From Shimwellia pseudoproteus (GTDB lineage Bacteria > Pseudomonadota > Gammaproteobacteria > Enterobacterales > Enterobacteriaceae), in assembly GCF_016415625.1 (NCBI RefSeq), contig NZ_WBXP01000037.1, forward strand, positions 1 to 37,211: a DNA stretch of 37,211 nucleotides. Reading direction: 5' to 3'. Positions 11,682 through 19,416 of this stretch are shown here, piece after piece; within the stretch, counting starts at the first letter, position 1; each line of letters opens with the position of its first letter. The position numbers and the translations under genes are program-made. A model generated the notes under the pieces. The model was not told where the DNA came from. It did no database searches and saw only the letters and a list, made by a program, of their open reading frames with translations.

Positions 11682-12197
11682 TTACAGCAACAGATAACCT
11701 TCGTGGCGCAATAGCCATTCTTTGCGCTGAATGCCGCCAGCATAACCGGTGAGGGTGCCGCGGCTGCCGATCACCCGGTGGCAAGGGACCACGATACTGA
11801 TCGGGTTGGCGCCATTCGCGGCGCCTACGGCTCTGGCTGCACCGGGACGGCCTAATTGCACCGCCAGCTCACCATAATGCATGACCTGGCCGCAGGGGAT
11901 TTGGCGCAGAGCGTCCCACACTTCGCGCTGGAAGGGGGTACCGGCTGTGGCAGTTGGCAGGTTATCAATCGCCGCGATATCACCCGCAAAATAATCGGCG
12001 AGCTTATGGCTTAGCCCCCCGGGATTCTGGCTGGGAACGCGGCGAAATTCGCTGGCCGAATAATGCTGTTTAAGTAGTTTTTCTAAACGATCGTCGTGAT
12101 CTTGCCAGTCAATAGCACGTAGGCGGTGTTGTTCATCAGCAAGGATATGTAATTGCCCCAGCGGGGTGGGAATCGTGTCTTCCAGCAGGATCAGCAT
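11682..12197 (-). CDS. ogt: Methylated-DNA--protein-cysteine methyltransferase Ogt
   Basis: Constitutive suicide repair protein that transfers the alkyl group from O6-alkylguanine or O4-alkylthymine to its own cysteine. The 171 residues match E. coli Ogt in length. They show the helix-turn-helix region [12 protein letters not shown], the asparagine hinge RAVGAANG and the active site PCHRV with C139. Start ATG at 12197 was preferred to upstream codons to 12293, because the family N-terminus MLxLLEDxIxTPLG begins there. The region upstream is AT-rich and gene-poor; the abg genes found nearby in K-12 are absent. Confidence 0.95.
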   Translation of the reverse strand: MLILLEDTIPTPLGQLHILADEQHRLRAIDWQDHDDRLEKLLKQHYSASEFRRVPSQNPGGLSHKLADYFAGDIAAIDNLPTATAGTPFQREVWDALRQIPCGQVMHYGELAVQLGRPGAARAVGAANGANPISIVVPCHRVIGSRGTLTGYAGGIQRKEWLLRHEGYLLL

Positions 12198-12774
12198 GTT
12201 CCGGGATCCGGTCACAATAGGTGTGCCGGACAATATCACAGTGCCAGTAAGGTAGACAATGTCGGGTAGGGAGCAACATGCGGAGGGCAACATGAAAGCA
12301 AAAATAAAAACAATAAGTTAACTGTGTGTAATTGTTTTTTAGATGAATAATCAACGTCATATAATATCTGTTGGTTTATTTTTAGCCTTTGCGAATATTG
12401 TTTGGTGCCGCGTTACAGCTTTTATTCAGCTGTTGTTTAACAAACGCAACGATAATGACAGTTACGGGTATGATTATTTATCAGCGGGAAAATAACCTTG
12501 TCATTTATAGCGCTAAATATTTATTTGCCTTTATGTGCTGTAGGCTGATGCAGAAAAGCAATAATACGCGTGATTAATTAGACTTTTTTCTGATAAAAAC
12601 CAAAATTATATGGTCAGCGGTTAACCAGAATGCCGAAAAAATTAGATTTACAGCACATTTGACGTGCCCTGAAACGTTTTTTCTTTGGTATATTCCTGAA
12701 AAAATCGTAAATTGGTAGGATAATTCCTAATAGAACGGCTGTAGTCGCGTCTCGCCAGGGCGCAGGAGGTACCT
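12198..12774. other. 577-bp AT-rich intergenic region, ogt to small membrane protein
   Basis: No supported gene. The strand contains scattered stops. A 62-codon frame at 12389-12577 starts with TTG and lacks a ribosome site. The region must contain the ogt promoter (minus) and the promoter of the gene at 12775 (plus), but I could not place a convincing -35/-10 pair at normal spacing. Confidence 0.6.
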
Positions 12775-13095
12775 ATGTTGAACAAATCCCATCGTTATCG
12801 TTTAGGCTGGTCTGACCCGGACGTCCGTTACCGAATTCTGCTCGGGTTATTTGCTGTAACCCTGATTGGCGGAATGGGGTGGTCAGCCTTCTGGCATCAT
12901 AATCAGTATGTTGCTGCGGATACCGCACGCATCGCTGCCCAATTGCAGGCTGAGAGCCAGCAAAAAACTATCAATGATCTGACCGCCCGGGAAAAAGCCT
13001 TACTGGCCAGGGATTCTCTTCAGGCCCAGCAGTTAGCTGATGCCCGCGCAACTATCCATCAGTTACAGAATCGCCCGCAAAACAGCAATCTCTGA
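12775..13095 (+). CDS. Small single-pass membrane protein with coiled-coil tail, function unknown
   Basis: I do not recognise this 106-residue protein. A strong AGGAGGT ribosome site 5 bases before ATG supports it as a real gene. About 1-20 is basic and polar, 21-40 is one hydrophobic segment (LLGLFAVTLIGGMGWSAFW). About 45-100 is Ala/Gln-rich, with heptad-like spacing of Leu and Ala typical of a coiled coil (LQAESQQKTINDLTAREKAL and on). The predicted form is an inner-membrane protein with one anchor and a helical rod, side not determinable. It sits 94 bp before smrA on the same strand, with a strong hairpin between. No counterpart comes to mind in the K-12 fnr-ogt-smrA region. Confidence 0.7.
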   Translation: MLNKSHRYRLGWSDPDVRYRILLGLFAVTLIGGMGWSAFWHHNQYVAADTARIAAQLQAESQQKTINDLTAREKALLARDSLQAQQLADARATIHQLQNRPQNSNL

Positions 13096-13113
13096 TACCT
13101 CACGAATACCGCA

Positions 13114-13140
13114 CGGGCACTGGCATTGAGCCAGTGCCCG
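13114..13140 (+). terminator. strong hairpin after the 106-residue gene
   Basis: An 11-bp perfect stem CGGGCACTGGC/GCCAGTGCCCG with loop ATTGA lies 18 bp after the stop codon and 49 bp before smrA. There is no U-run after it, so it may be a partial terminator or an RNA-stability element separating the two genes. Confidence 0.5.
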
Positions 13141-13189
13141 CAGATCGTTATAGTATCGTCCTCTGAGTAATAACGGTGGAGAGCAGCCG

Positions 13190-13753
13190 ATGAATTCTGA
13201 GGAAAAAGATATCTTCCTCGCCGCTGTCAGCGACGTAAAACAGCTGAAGGACGTCGCGACAACCCGCTGGAACCCTCAACCGAAAAGCCGTGAACCCAGA
13301 AACACCGACCTGACGCAACTGGATAACGTCCTGACCCTCGGTTTTCTGGATATTGTGCCGCTGAGTCAGCCGCTGGAGTACCACCTGGAAGGTGTTCAGC
13401 CCGGGGTGCTGGAAAAATTACGCCTCGGTAAGTATCCGCAGCAGGGGAGCCTGAATCTGATTCGCCAGCCGGTGGAGCAGTGCCGCCAGCAGCTGTTTGT
13501 GTTTATCCGCCAGGCCGTCCGCGACGGGCTGCGTAGTCTGCTGATTGTGCACGGTAAGGGAAAGCAGGACGACAGCCACGCTAATATCGTGCGCAGTTAT
13601 CTGGCGCGCTGGCTAAAAGAGTTCGATGATATACAGGCCTATTGCCAGGCGCCCTCCCATCAGGGCGGTTCCGGCGCATGCTATGTGATGCTAAAAAAAT
13701 CGGCCCGTATCAAACTGGATAACCGCGAGCGCCACGCCAGGCGCAGCCGCTGA
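13190..13753 (+). CDS. smrA: Smr-domain endonuclease-like protein SmrA
   Basis: Small MutS-related (Smr) domain protein of 187 residues, the same length as E. coli SmrA (YdaL). The Smr domain covers about 88-165. The usual LDLHG is degenerate (LNLIRQP at 88-94), as in SmrA, but the second motif LLIVHGKGKQD (118-126) and GGSGACYVML near the end are present. E. coli SmrA has DNA endonuclease activity in vitro; its role in the cell is unclear. The start has GGAG 8 bases upstream. It is convergent with tqsA 34 bp away. Confidence 0.93.
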   Translation: MNSEEKDIFLAAVSDVKQLKDVATTRWNPQPKSREPRNTDLTQLDNVLTLGFLDIVPLSQPLEYHLEGVQPGVLEKLRLGKYPQQGSLNLIRQPVEQCRQQLFVFIRQAVRDGLRSLLIVHGKGKQDDSHANIVRSYLARWLKEFDDIQAYCQAPSHQGGSGACYVMLKKSARIKLDNRERHARRSR

Positions 13754-13787
13754 TTTTGGCGCCCCGACTACCGTACCGATAAGCCCG

Positions 13788-14864
13788 TTAATGGTGGGAA
13801 GGCGGGTGGTCTCCGCCTTTGGAATGGCGGGTCGCCGGGAGTTTATCCCCCAGTAAGATAGCGATGCCCTGGCCACCTTCGCTGTGCTCCAGGGCGATTT
13901 TGACAATGATCGTCAGCGGGACTGACAGCAGCATCCCCACCGGCCCCAGCAGCCAGCCCCAGAAAATCAGCGACAGCAGCACCACCAGGGTGGAGAGCCC
14001 CAGCCCGCGCCCCATTACCCGGGGCTCGATGATGTTGCCAAAAATCATGTTGATCATCAGGTAGCCGACCGCCACCATCATGGCATCGTAGGCGCCGTGG
14101 AAGACCAGCACCTGCATCACCGGGAAAATCGCCGCCAGTACGGAGCCGATATTAGGAATATAGTTAAGCGCAAACGCCAGCAGCCCCCAGACAAAGGCGA
14201 AGCGTACCTCCATTGCCGCCAGCATTATCCACACCACCAGGCCGGTCACCAGGCTGATTGCCGTTTTCAATACCAGATAATGGGTCACTGCATTAACCCC
14301 CCGCTGAATGGCCGCCATGCCGTCCAGCGGGCGGTGCATCAGGTGCTGTAGTTTGGCGGGCAGGTGCGGGACCTCCAGCAGCATAAACACCACGGTAAGC
14401 AGCAATAAGAACATGGAGAACATGGTGTTCGACAACTGGCTGAGCAGGCCGCTGATAGTCGTCATCGCGGCGGTTGGGTCGATATATTTGACCAGCTCAT
14501 CGACGGACACGGAAATCCCGATACGTTGCAGCAAGGGCTCAACAGATTGTAAGGGGATTATCAGGGAAGAACGGTACTGGGGCAGGGTGCGGGCTAGCTC
14601 ATTCAGCGAGGTCCCCAGATAGGCCACCAGGATAACCGCGATCATGATAATCAGCCCAATCAGCAGTGACACCGCCAGCACTCTGGGCACCCGGCAGCGT
14701 TCAATCATGGCTACCAGGGGCTCAAGGACAACGGCAATAAATAGCGCCAGAATAAAGGGGACAATAATATCAGCGGAGATTTTTATTCCGGCAAAGATGA
14801 TAACCAGCATACCCAGCATGATAACCAGCTTCAGGCCGCTTAATGTAATTATTGGTTTTGACAT
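13788..14864 (-). CDS. tqsA: AI-2E family transporter TqsA
   Basis: Inner-membrane protein of the AI-2 exporter (AI-2E, YdgG/PerM-like) family. In E. coli TqsA promotes AI-2 efflux and affects biofilm formation. The 358 residues have an N-terminal pair of hydrophobic segments, a soluble stretch at about 88-135 and five or six further segments, including the family motif [14 protein letters not shown] and later [17 protein letters not shown]. The tail [11 protein letters not shown] is somewhat longer than in K-12 (344 residues). Its neighbour on one side is mdtJI as in K-12; on the other, smrA replaces pntB. Confidence 0.93.
   Translation of the reverse strand: MSKPIITLSGLKLVIMLGMLVIIFAGIKISADIIVPFILALFIAVVLEPLVAMIERCRVPRVLAVSLLIGLIIMIAVILVAYLGTSLNELARTLPQYRSSLIIPLQSVEPLLQRIGISVSVDELVKYIDPTAAMTTISGLLSQLSNTMFSMFLLLLTVVFMLLEVPHLPAKLQHLMHRPLDGMAAIQRGVNAVTHYLVLKTAISLVTGLVVWIMLAAMEVRFAFVWGLLAFALNYIPNIGSVLAAIFPVMQVLVFHGAYDAMMVAVGYLMINMIFGNIIEPRVMGRGLGLSTLVVLLSLIFWGWLLGPVGMLLSVPLTIIVKIALEHSEGGQGIAILLGDKLPATRHSKGGDHPPSHH
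13799..13819. terminator. possible terminator at smrA/tqsA junction
   Basis: AAGGCGG (13799-13805) pairs with CCGCCTT (13813-13819) around a 7-nt loop, followed by one more T, 45 bp past smrA. It overlaps the 3' end of tqsA coding sequence, so it can only serve smrA. Confidence 0.35.
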
Positions 14865-15294
14865 ATTTTTTGCCCCGGCAGTCCGTTACCCGCACCTGAA
14901 TATGAGTCTTCATATTATCGACAATACTCTACGCAAAAACGCCCTGATTGGGGGCGTCGTAGCGTAAAGAATTGAAAATTACTGGCATTAACCGATTGCC
15001 CAGGGTAGAAATAGAGCGTGTTTTACTACTGAGGCCAATTTTCTATCCGCACCGACGAAAAGCAACAACGCGGATAAATTGATAACTAATGCAAACAAAA
15101 ACGATGTTCACCCCTGTTTTCTTTTCTGTTTTATCCTGCCTCTGCCGCGCGCCGTCCGGTGAACCGCAGTGGTGTAACTCCCTATAGAGCCCTCCTGCAC
15201 GGCGGTTATACCGCCAGATTGTTAATTTCAGCTTTACTGGTCATCTGCGGATGTTTACCAGGGAAGAATTATATTCTCATGCAGGAGAAGCACT
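14865..15294. other. 430-bp tqsA-mdtJ divergent leader region
   Basis: Holds the divergent tqsA and mdtJ promoters and a long mdtJ leader. A 7-bp inverted repeat AATATGA/TCATATT (14899-14916) lies 35 bp upstream of tqsA. A candidate leader peptide is at 15089-15187, annotated separately. A second open frame (GTG 15159 to 15374) runs into mdtJ in another phase. Confidence 0.6.
15089..15187 (+). CDS. candidate leader peptide upstream of mdtJI
   Basis: A 32-codon ATG frame ending in residues QWCNSL lies 107 bp before the mdtJ start. It has no strong ribosome site, which is its main weakness. E. coli is reported to carry a spermidine-responsive short leader ORF (mdtU, about 34 codons) in front of mdtJI. 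Position and length here are comparable, but I cannot compare sequences. An inner ATG at 15104 is an alternative start. Treat as a candidate. Confidence 0.35.
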   Translation: MQTKTMFTPVFFSVLSCLCRAPSGEPQWCNSL

Positions 15295-15678
15295 ATGCGT
15301 TACTGGATCTTATTATTGCTGGCTATTATTGCGGAAATTACCGGCACCCTTACCCTAAAATGGGCCAGCATTAATAACCATCCTCAAGGGTATATTTTTA
15401 TGCTGGTAATGATTACGTTGTCGTACGTATTACTGGCATTTTCGGTTAAAAAGATCGCCCTCGGGGTGGCTTATGCCCTCTGGGAAGGGATCGGTATCTT
15501 ATTTATTACCGTGTTTAGCGCTCTGTTATTTAATGAATCACTTTCGGTGGTCAAAATTATCGGGCTGCTGACCCTGGTGGTCGGGATTGTGTTGATCAAA
15601 TCCGGCACCCAACCTAAAAAAACCGTGCTAAAAGCCGCGGCGACGCCATTAACAGGGGGTGAGCATGTCCACGTTTGA
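15295..15678 (+). CDS. mdtJ: Spermidine export SMR protein MdtJ
   Basis: One half of the MdtJI complex, a small-multidrug-resistance pair that exports spermidine across the inner membrane in E. coli. The 127 residues form four membrane helices, with the SMR signature glutamate in the first helix ([17 protein letters not shown]) and the second-half motif [16 protein letters not shown]-terminal polar tail follows. AGGAGA is 7 bases before ATG. The 3' end overlaps mdtI by 14 bases in another frame, so the two subunits are coupled. The long leader suggests post-transcriptional control. Confidence 0.95.
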   Translation: MRYWILLLLAIIAEITGTLTLKWASINNHPQGYIFMLVMITLSYVLLAFSVKKIALGVAYALWEGIGILFITVFSALLFNESLSVVKIIGLLTLVVGIVLIKSGTQPKKTVLKAAATPLTGGEHVHV

Positions 15679-15994
15679 ATGGTTCCACGGGGCCTGGCTG
15701 ACGCTGGCCATCGTACTGGAAATCGCCGCAAATATAGCACTGAAATATTCGGCTGGTTTCCGGCGCCCCGTATATGGGGTGCTATCACTGGTGGCGGTGC
15801 TGGGGGCCTTTAGCGCCCTTGGCCAGGCAGTAAAAGGCATCGAGCTGTCGGTGGCTTATGCGGTGTGGGGCGGGTTCGGCATCCTGGCGACGGTAGCCGC
15901 AGGCTGGATCTTATTCGGGCAGCGGCTTAACGCCCGGGGCTGGACCGGGCTTGGATTACTGATCGTGGCGATGGTGATGATCAAACTGGCCTGA
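15665..15994 (+). CDS. mdtI: Spermidine export SMR protein MdtI
   Basis: Second subunit of the spermidine exporter. ATG at 15665 was chosen over GTG at 15659: it gives 109 residues as in E. coli, the family start M-x-x-FEW-x-H-x-AWL, and a GGGGG ribosome site at 15655-15659. The protein has four membrane helices, glutamate in [16 protein letters not shown] and the motif [15 protein letters not shown]. It overlaps the mdtJ end by 14 bases. speG, which inactivates spermidine by acetylation, lies about 11 kb downstream. Confidence 0.95.
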   Translation: MSTFEWFHGAWLTLAIVLEIAANIALKYSAGFRRPVYGVLSLVAVLGAFSALGQAVKGIELSVAYAVWGGFGILATVAAGWILFGQRLNARGWTGLGLLIVAMVMIKLA

Positions 15995-16000
15995 TAAACC

Positions 16001-16020
16001 GACGGCGCGCGGGCGCCGTC
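16001..16020. terminator. hairpin between mdtI and ydgD
   Basis: GACGGCGC/GCGCCGTC, 8-bp perfect stem with a 4-nt loop, lies in the 29-bp gap between convergent mdtI and ydgD. Only TGGTT follows on the plus strand, so termination strength is uncertain. Confidence 0.6.
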
Positions 16021-16023
16021 TGG

Positions 16024-16845
16024 TTACTGCTTAGTGATCAGGTCCTGAATATTATCGCGAAAGCCGGTGACGGAGATAGCCCGGTTATCGGCGCGGTATC
16101 TGTCCCTGGCGGCCGGGGCGGAGCTCTGTACCGCAATCAGTTGCCAGCCATCGCCTGTTTTGAGCATCAGCGGCGATCCGCTGTCCCCGGGCAGGGTGTC
16201 ACACTGGTGGGACAGGACACTGCGCTGGGCCCAGCCGGTGATCAGGCAATCCTGATGGCTGTACAAATCATCCAGATGATCTTCCGGATAACCCGACTGG
16301 GTCACTTTTCGTCCGGTGGCTTTCAGGGCTGCCGTAAGGGCGTCTTTATCGCCACTGAACAGCGGCAGCGGCGTGATCCCCGAGGGCGGATAACGTAAAA
16401 AGATCACCCCGTAATCATAAGGTGCTGCGCTGGATGGGACTATCCAGCCATCACCGTCGGCTTTCAGGCGCCGGCCCAGGCCAGGCGCTGCCTGGGCCTC
16501 GATATTATGAATTTCATAGATCCAGTGGCCTTTGCGGGAAATAAAACGCAGGGCGACGGGTTTATCCGGTGTTCCCCGGGGCGGGGTCAGCAGGCAATGA
16601 CCGGCGGTCAGCGCGACCTGGGGGGTAATAAGGGTTGCGGTGCATAAGTTACCGCTGGCGGTTTCCAGCTGGCCAATAGCATCCCACGGGCTGCTGTCGG
16701 GGGTGGTTACCCGCACACGCTCATCCTTACCGAAAAACAGCATTTTCTTTTCGCTGGCGCTGATTGTGTCATCGCTATCATCGGCATGCACAATCGCAGG
16801 AAGCAGAAACAGTGAACCCAGTAACAACACAATGGTTTTGCGCAT
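16024..16845 (-). CDS. ydgD: Periplasmic trypsin-like serine protease YdgD
   Basis: Exported S1-type serine protease homologue of 273 residues, the same length as K-12 YdgD. A signal peptide covers about 1-21 (cleavage after VHA). The catalytic triad is intact: H83 in LTAGHC, D144 in YDYGVIFL, and S222 in LPGDSGSPL. Several cysteines could form disulphides in the periplasm. Natural substrates are not known to me. ydgU and asr lie upstream on the same strand, as in K-12. Confidence 0.93.
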   Translation of the reverse strand: MRKTIVLLLGSLFLLPAIVHADDSDDTISASEKKMLFFGKDERVRVTTPDSSPWDAIGQLETASGNLCTATLITPQVALTAGHCLLTPPRGTPDKPVALRFISRKGHWIYEIHNIEAQAAPGLGRRLKADGDGWIVPSSAAPYDYGVIFLRYPPSGITPLPLFSGDKDALTAALKATGRKVTQSGYPEDHLDDLYSHQDCLITGWAQRSVLSHQCDTLPGDSGSPLMLKTGDGWQLIAVQSSAPAARDRYRADNRAISVTGFRDNIQDLITKQ

Positions 16846-16949
16846 ATCACTCTCTGGAGGGGCGATTTTTTTATATTGTACCGTAACACGGTGAGTTAAC
16901 TATAGACTTGCCTGAAGGGAGAGAGAATAAAATCAGTGCTATAGAAGGT

Positions 16950-17033
16950 CTAAAGATAAAAACAGGCGGCAACAATGCCACAAATGATCAGTGACGTCAG
17001 GATGATTTCAAACAAATAGCGTCGCATCATCAT
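16950..17033 (-). CDS. ydgU: Small membrane protein YdgU (27 residues)
   Basis: A 27-codon gene with GGAG five bases before the first of three consecutive ATG codons. The peptide starts MMMRRY, then FE, then an uninterrupted hydrophobic stretch (about residues 10-26) ending in CFYL. K-12 has a 27-residue YdgU at the same place between asr and ydgD, with the same R-x-x-FE-hydrophobic-FYL plan. It is predicted to be a single inner-membrane helix with a basic N-terminus in the cytoplasm; the function is unknown. Length, position, ribosome site and peptide pattern all agree, so I regard it as real. Confidence 0.85.
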   Translation of the reverse strand: MMMRRYLFEIILTSLIICGIVAACFYL

Positions 17034-17132
17034 CCGTACTCCGAAAATAAAAGCGGGTTATTTCGGGTTATTGCTGGGCCGTCTGTGCAGTGGACACCAG
17101 GACAAATTAAGCCCCTGACCCGGGGGAGAACA

Positions 17133-17157
17133 AACACCCGGGGATCCCGGGTGTTTT
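17133..17157 (-). terminator. Rho-independent terminator of asr
   Basis: AACACCCGGG (17133-17142) pairs with CCCGGGTGTT (17146-17155) around a 3-nt loop. On the minus strand the stem is followed by TGTTCT, 23 bp past the asr stop. Confidence 0.85.
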
Positions 17158-17179
17158 AAGTCTAGCGCAGATGCCGGGC

Positions 17180-17644
17180 TTATTTAGCAGCCTGAGCTTT
17201 CTGTTCGCCTTTGTTTACAACGGTAGCTTTGTGGTGTTTTTTAGCAGCCTGCGCTTTCTGTGCAGTCTGAGCAGCTGGTTTTACAGCGGCTTTTTTGTGG
17301 TGTTTTTTAGCGGCCTGGGCTTTCTGTTCAGTCTGAGCAGCTGGTTTTACAGCGGCTTTTTTGTGGTGTTTTTTAGCAGCCTGGGCTTTCTGCTCGGTCT
17401 GAGCGGCTGGTTTAGCAGCGGCTTTTTTGTGGTGTTTTTTAGCAGCCTGGGCTTTCTGTTCAGTCTGGGTTGCTGATTTAGCAGCGGCTTTTTTGTGGTG
17501 TTTATGGGCGTGTGCAGTTTTGGCTGCCGGAGCTTTAGCCGGAGCAGCAGCTGCAGCAGCAGGTGCTGCAGTAGTTTCCGCAGCGAAAGCAGCAGAAGAC
17601 AGACCCATAGCAGCGGCAATAACCAGAGCTAATACTTTTTTCAT
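17180..17644 (-). CDS. asr: Acid shock protein Asr (expanded repeats)
   Basis: Periplasmic, strongly basic acid-shock protein. A signal peptide (about 1-21, AFA|AE) is followed by an Ala/Pro region. Then come about four and a half copies of a 22-residue unit (pattern [21 protein letters not shown]), encoded by near-identical 66-bp DNA repeats between about 17225 and 17510. The protein has 154 residues against about 102 in K-12, so the repeat block is longer. Asr is strongly acid-induced in E. coli through RstA and PhoB-type control, and an RstA-like box lies 105 bp upstream. Its His/Lys-rich make-up suits a buffering or chaperone role at low pH. The antisense frame through the repeats is a compositional artefact. 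Confidence 0.93.
   Translation of the reverse strand: MKKVLALVIAAAMGLSSAAFAAETTAAPAAAAAAPAKAPAAKTAHAHKHHKKAAAKSATQTEQKAQAAKKHHKKAAAKPAAQTEQKAQAAKKHHKKAAVKPAAQTEQKAQAAKKHHKKAAVKPAAQTAQKAQAAKKHHKATVVNKGEQKAQAAK
17225..17510 (-). repeat. 66-bp tandem repeats inside asr
   Basis: The same landmark, a T-run followed by gtggtg, recurs at 17291, 17357, 17423 and 17489 (exactly 66 bp apart), with a diverged copy at 17225. The repeats encode the 22-residue KHHKKAA units. Near identity between the middle copies suggests recent expansion. Confidence 0.9.
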
Positions 17645-17748
17645 CTCGACATCCTCGAATTGGTTTATGTGTCAACCCCACTGCGGGGCCGGTGAGATGA
17701 AATATAAAGGGCAGCGGCAATAGCGTCAGTGAGTGATTGGTATCGGCG

Positions 17749-17762
17749 TGTAACCGAATGTA
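17749..17762 (-). promoter_or_regulatory. putative RstA box upstream of asr
   Basis: On the minus strand TACATTCGGTTACA matches TACATNTNGTTACA at 11 of 12 fixed positions. It lies 105 bp upstream of the asr start. RstA control of asr through such a box is known in E. coli, and rstA is in this window. Confidence 0.75.
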
Positions 17763-17796
17763 CAAACCCGGCCAGTCAGGGCCGGGTGTAGTGAAA

Positions 17797-19284
17797 CTAC
17801 AGGTAGCGGGATTCGAGGTGTTTGCGGAAATACAACGGGTTAAGATCTTCGCCACAGGCACGCTGGATAAGTTCCTCCGTGGTAAAACGGCTGCCGTGCT
17901 GCCAGATATTTTCCCGCAGCCAGTGGAATAACGGTGCCAGGTCACCATTTTCAATGGCCTGTGCCGTGCCAGGGTGAGCCTGTAGTGCACAGTGGAACAA
18001 CTGGGCGGCATACATGGCTCCCAGAGTATAAGACGGAAAATAACCAAAGCTGCCATCGGTCCAGTGGATATCCTGCATACAGCCATCGCGATAGTTACCG
18101 GCGGTAGAAAAGCCGAGCCAGCGCTGCATCTTCTCATCCCACAGGGCAGGAATATCGTCAACCTCGATATCCCCATCAATCAGCGCCCGCTCAATCTGGT
18201 AACGCAACATAATATGCGCCGGGTAGCTGACTTCATCGGCATCAATACGGATATAGCCCGGTTTCACCCGCTGATTCCAGGCAAGATAGTTGCCGGCCTC
18301 AAAGGCGGGCTGCTGGCCAAAGCGGCGGGTTATCTCCGGCAGGAGCTGCAGTAAAAATGGCGCGCTGCGGCCCAGCTGCATTTCAAAAAACAGGCTCTGG
18401 GACTCATGGATCGCCGTGGAGCGGGCCAGGGCAACCGGCTGCCCCCGCCAGCGGGCGGGCAGGTTTTGCTCATAACGGGCGTGGCCGGTTTCGTGGATAA
18501 CCCCCAACAGGGCGCTGAACAGGTCGTTCTCGTCATAGCGTGTGGTGATCCGCACATCCTCTGGCACCCCGCCACAAAACGGATGGGCGCTGACATCCAG
18601 CCTGCCGTGATCAAAATCAAACCCCAGCTTTTGCATGGTATGTAGCCCCAGCTCACGCTGTTCACTGACCGGGAATGGCCCGCAGGGGGCGATCAGCGGC
18701 CGCTGTTGTTGTTTCTCCAGCGCCTGTTGCAGTAATCCGGGGAGCCACTGTTCAACGTCACCGAACAGCCCGTCGAGCCGGGCGCTGGTCATCGCCGGTT
18801 CATAAATATCGAGTAGTGCATCGTAACGGGTTGAGCCCAGCGCTGCCGCGCGGATCCCGGCTTCCTGGCGGCTGAGGGCCACGACATCGCGCAGGTTGCT
18901 GGCGAATCCCTGCCAGTCATTGGCGGGCCGCTGGCTGCGCCAGGCGTGTTCACAGCGGCTCCCGGCGAGGGATTTTGCTTCGACAAGGGCGGCGGGCAAC
19001 AGGATGGCCTGGCTGTGCTGGCGCTGCATTTCACGCAGGTTCGCCCGTTCGGTGTCGCTAAGATCTTCTTCCGCTGCCCGGGATAATTGCTCCCCGAGGG
19101 CGCTGTCCGTCAGGATCTGGTGCTCCAGTACGCTCAGCTCTGCCAGCGCTTCCCCCCGGGCCTGGCTGCCGCCGGCGGGCATCATGGTGGACATATCCCA
19201 GCCGGCGATGGCAGACAAATGGGAAAAACGTGACAGGCGCTGAAAGGTCGCGGTGAGCTGCTGGTAATACTGGTTTTTAGCCAT
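17797..19284 (-). CDS. M32-family metallocarboxypeptidase
   Basis: Zinc carboxypeptidase of the Taq/Pfu (M32) type, a cytoplasmic enzyme removing C-terminal residues from peptides with broad specificity. The 495 residues contain the family motif HETGH (264-268), then HESQS (293-297), which supplies the third zinc ligand glutamate. The motifs GWDMSTMMP near the start and DGCMQDIHWTDGSFGYFPSYT near the end are also M32-type. ATG at 19284 was preferred to one ten codons upstream because MAKNQYYQQL matches the usual family start. It lies between asr and ynfM, where K-12 has no such gene, so the family is either an ancestral gene lost from Escherichia or an insertion here. Confidence 0.92.
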   Translation of the reverse strand: MAKNQYYQQLTATFQRLSRFSHLSAIAGWDMSTMMPAGGSQARGEALAELSVLEHQILTDSALGEQLSRAAEEDLSDTERANLREMQRQHSQAILLPAALVEAKSLAGSRCEHAWRSQRPANDWQGFASNLRDVVALSRQEAGIRAAALGSTRYDALLDIYEPAMTSARLDGLFGDVEQWLPGLLQQALEKQQQRPLIAPCGPFPVSEQRELGLHTMQKLGFDFDHGRLDVSAHPFCGGVPEDVRITTRYDENDLFSALLGVIHETGHARYEQNLPARWRGQPVALARSTAIHESQSLFFEMQLGRSAPFLLQLLPEITRRFGQQPAFEAGNYLAWNQRVKPGYIRIDADEVSYPAHIMLRYQIERALIDGDIEVDDIPALWDEKMQRWLGFSTAGNYRDGCMQDIHWTDGSFGYFPSYTLGAMYAAQLFHCALQAHPGTAQAIENGDLAPLFHWLRENIWQHGSRFTTEELIQRACGEDLNPLYFRKHLESRYL

Positions 19285-19416
19285 GTTTTTATTCTCGTGA
19301 ACGGGGGAATACAACGGTATGGGGCTAATATACAGCGGCGCGTTGCTTCCTGAAAGGTAAGGCCGACGCGGTGCCCGGCTGGGCGCCGGGCGAGAAGAGC
19401 ATCAATGTTGAGCAGG

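Noticed and set aside
12389..12577. 62-codon plus-strand frame after ogt
   Set aside because: It starts with TTG without a ribosome site, and the sequence is AT-driven hydrophobic noise.
15159..15374. GTG-started 71-codon frame overlapping mdtJ as the leader ORF
   Set aside because: No ribosome site, and it runs 80 bases into mdtJ; the ATG frame at 15089 is the better candidate.
17171..17476. Antisense frame across asr encoding a repetitive Phe-rich membrane-like protein
   Set aside because: It is a mirror of the 66-bp asr repeats; Asr has the signal peptide, ribosome site, terminator and family match.
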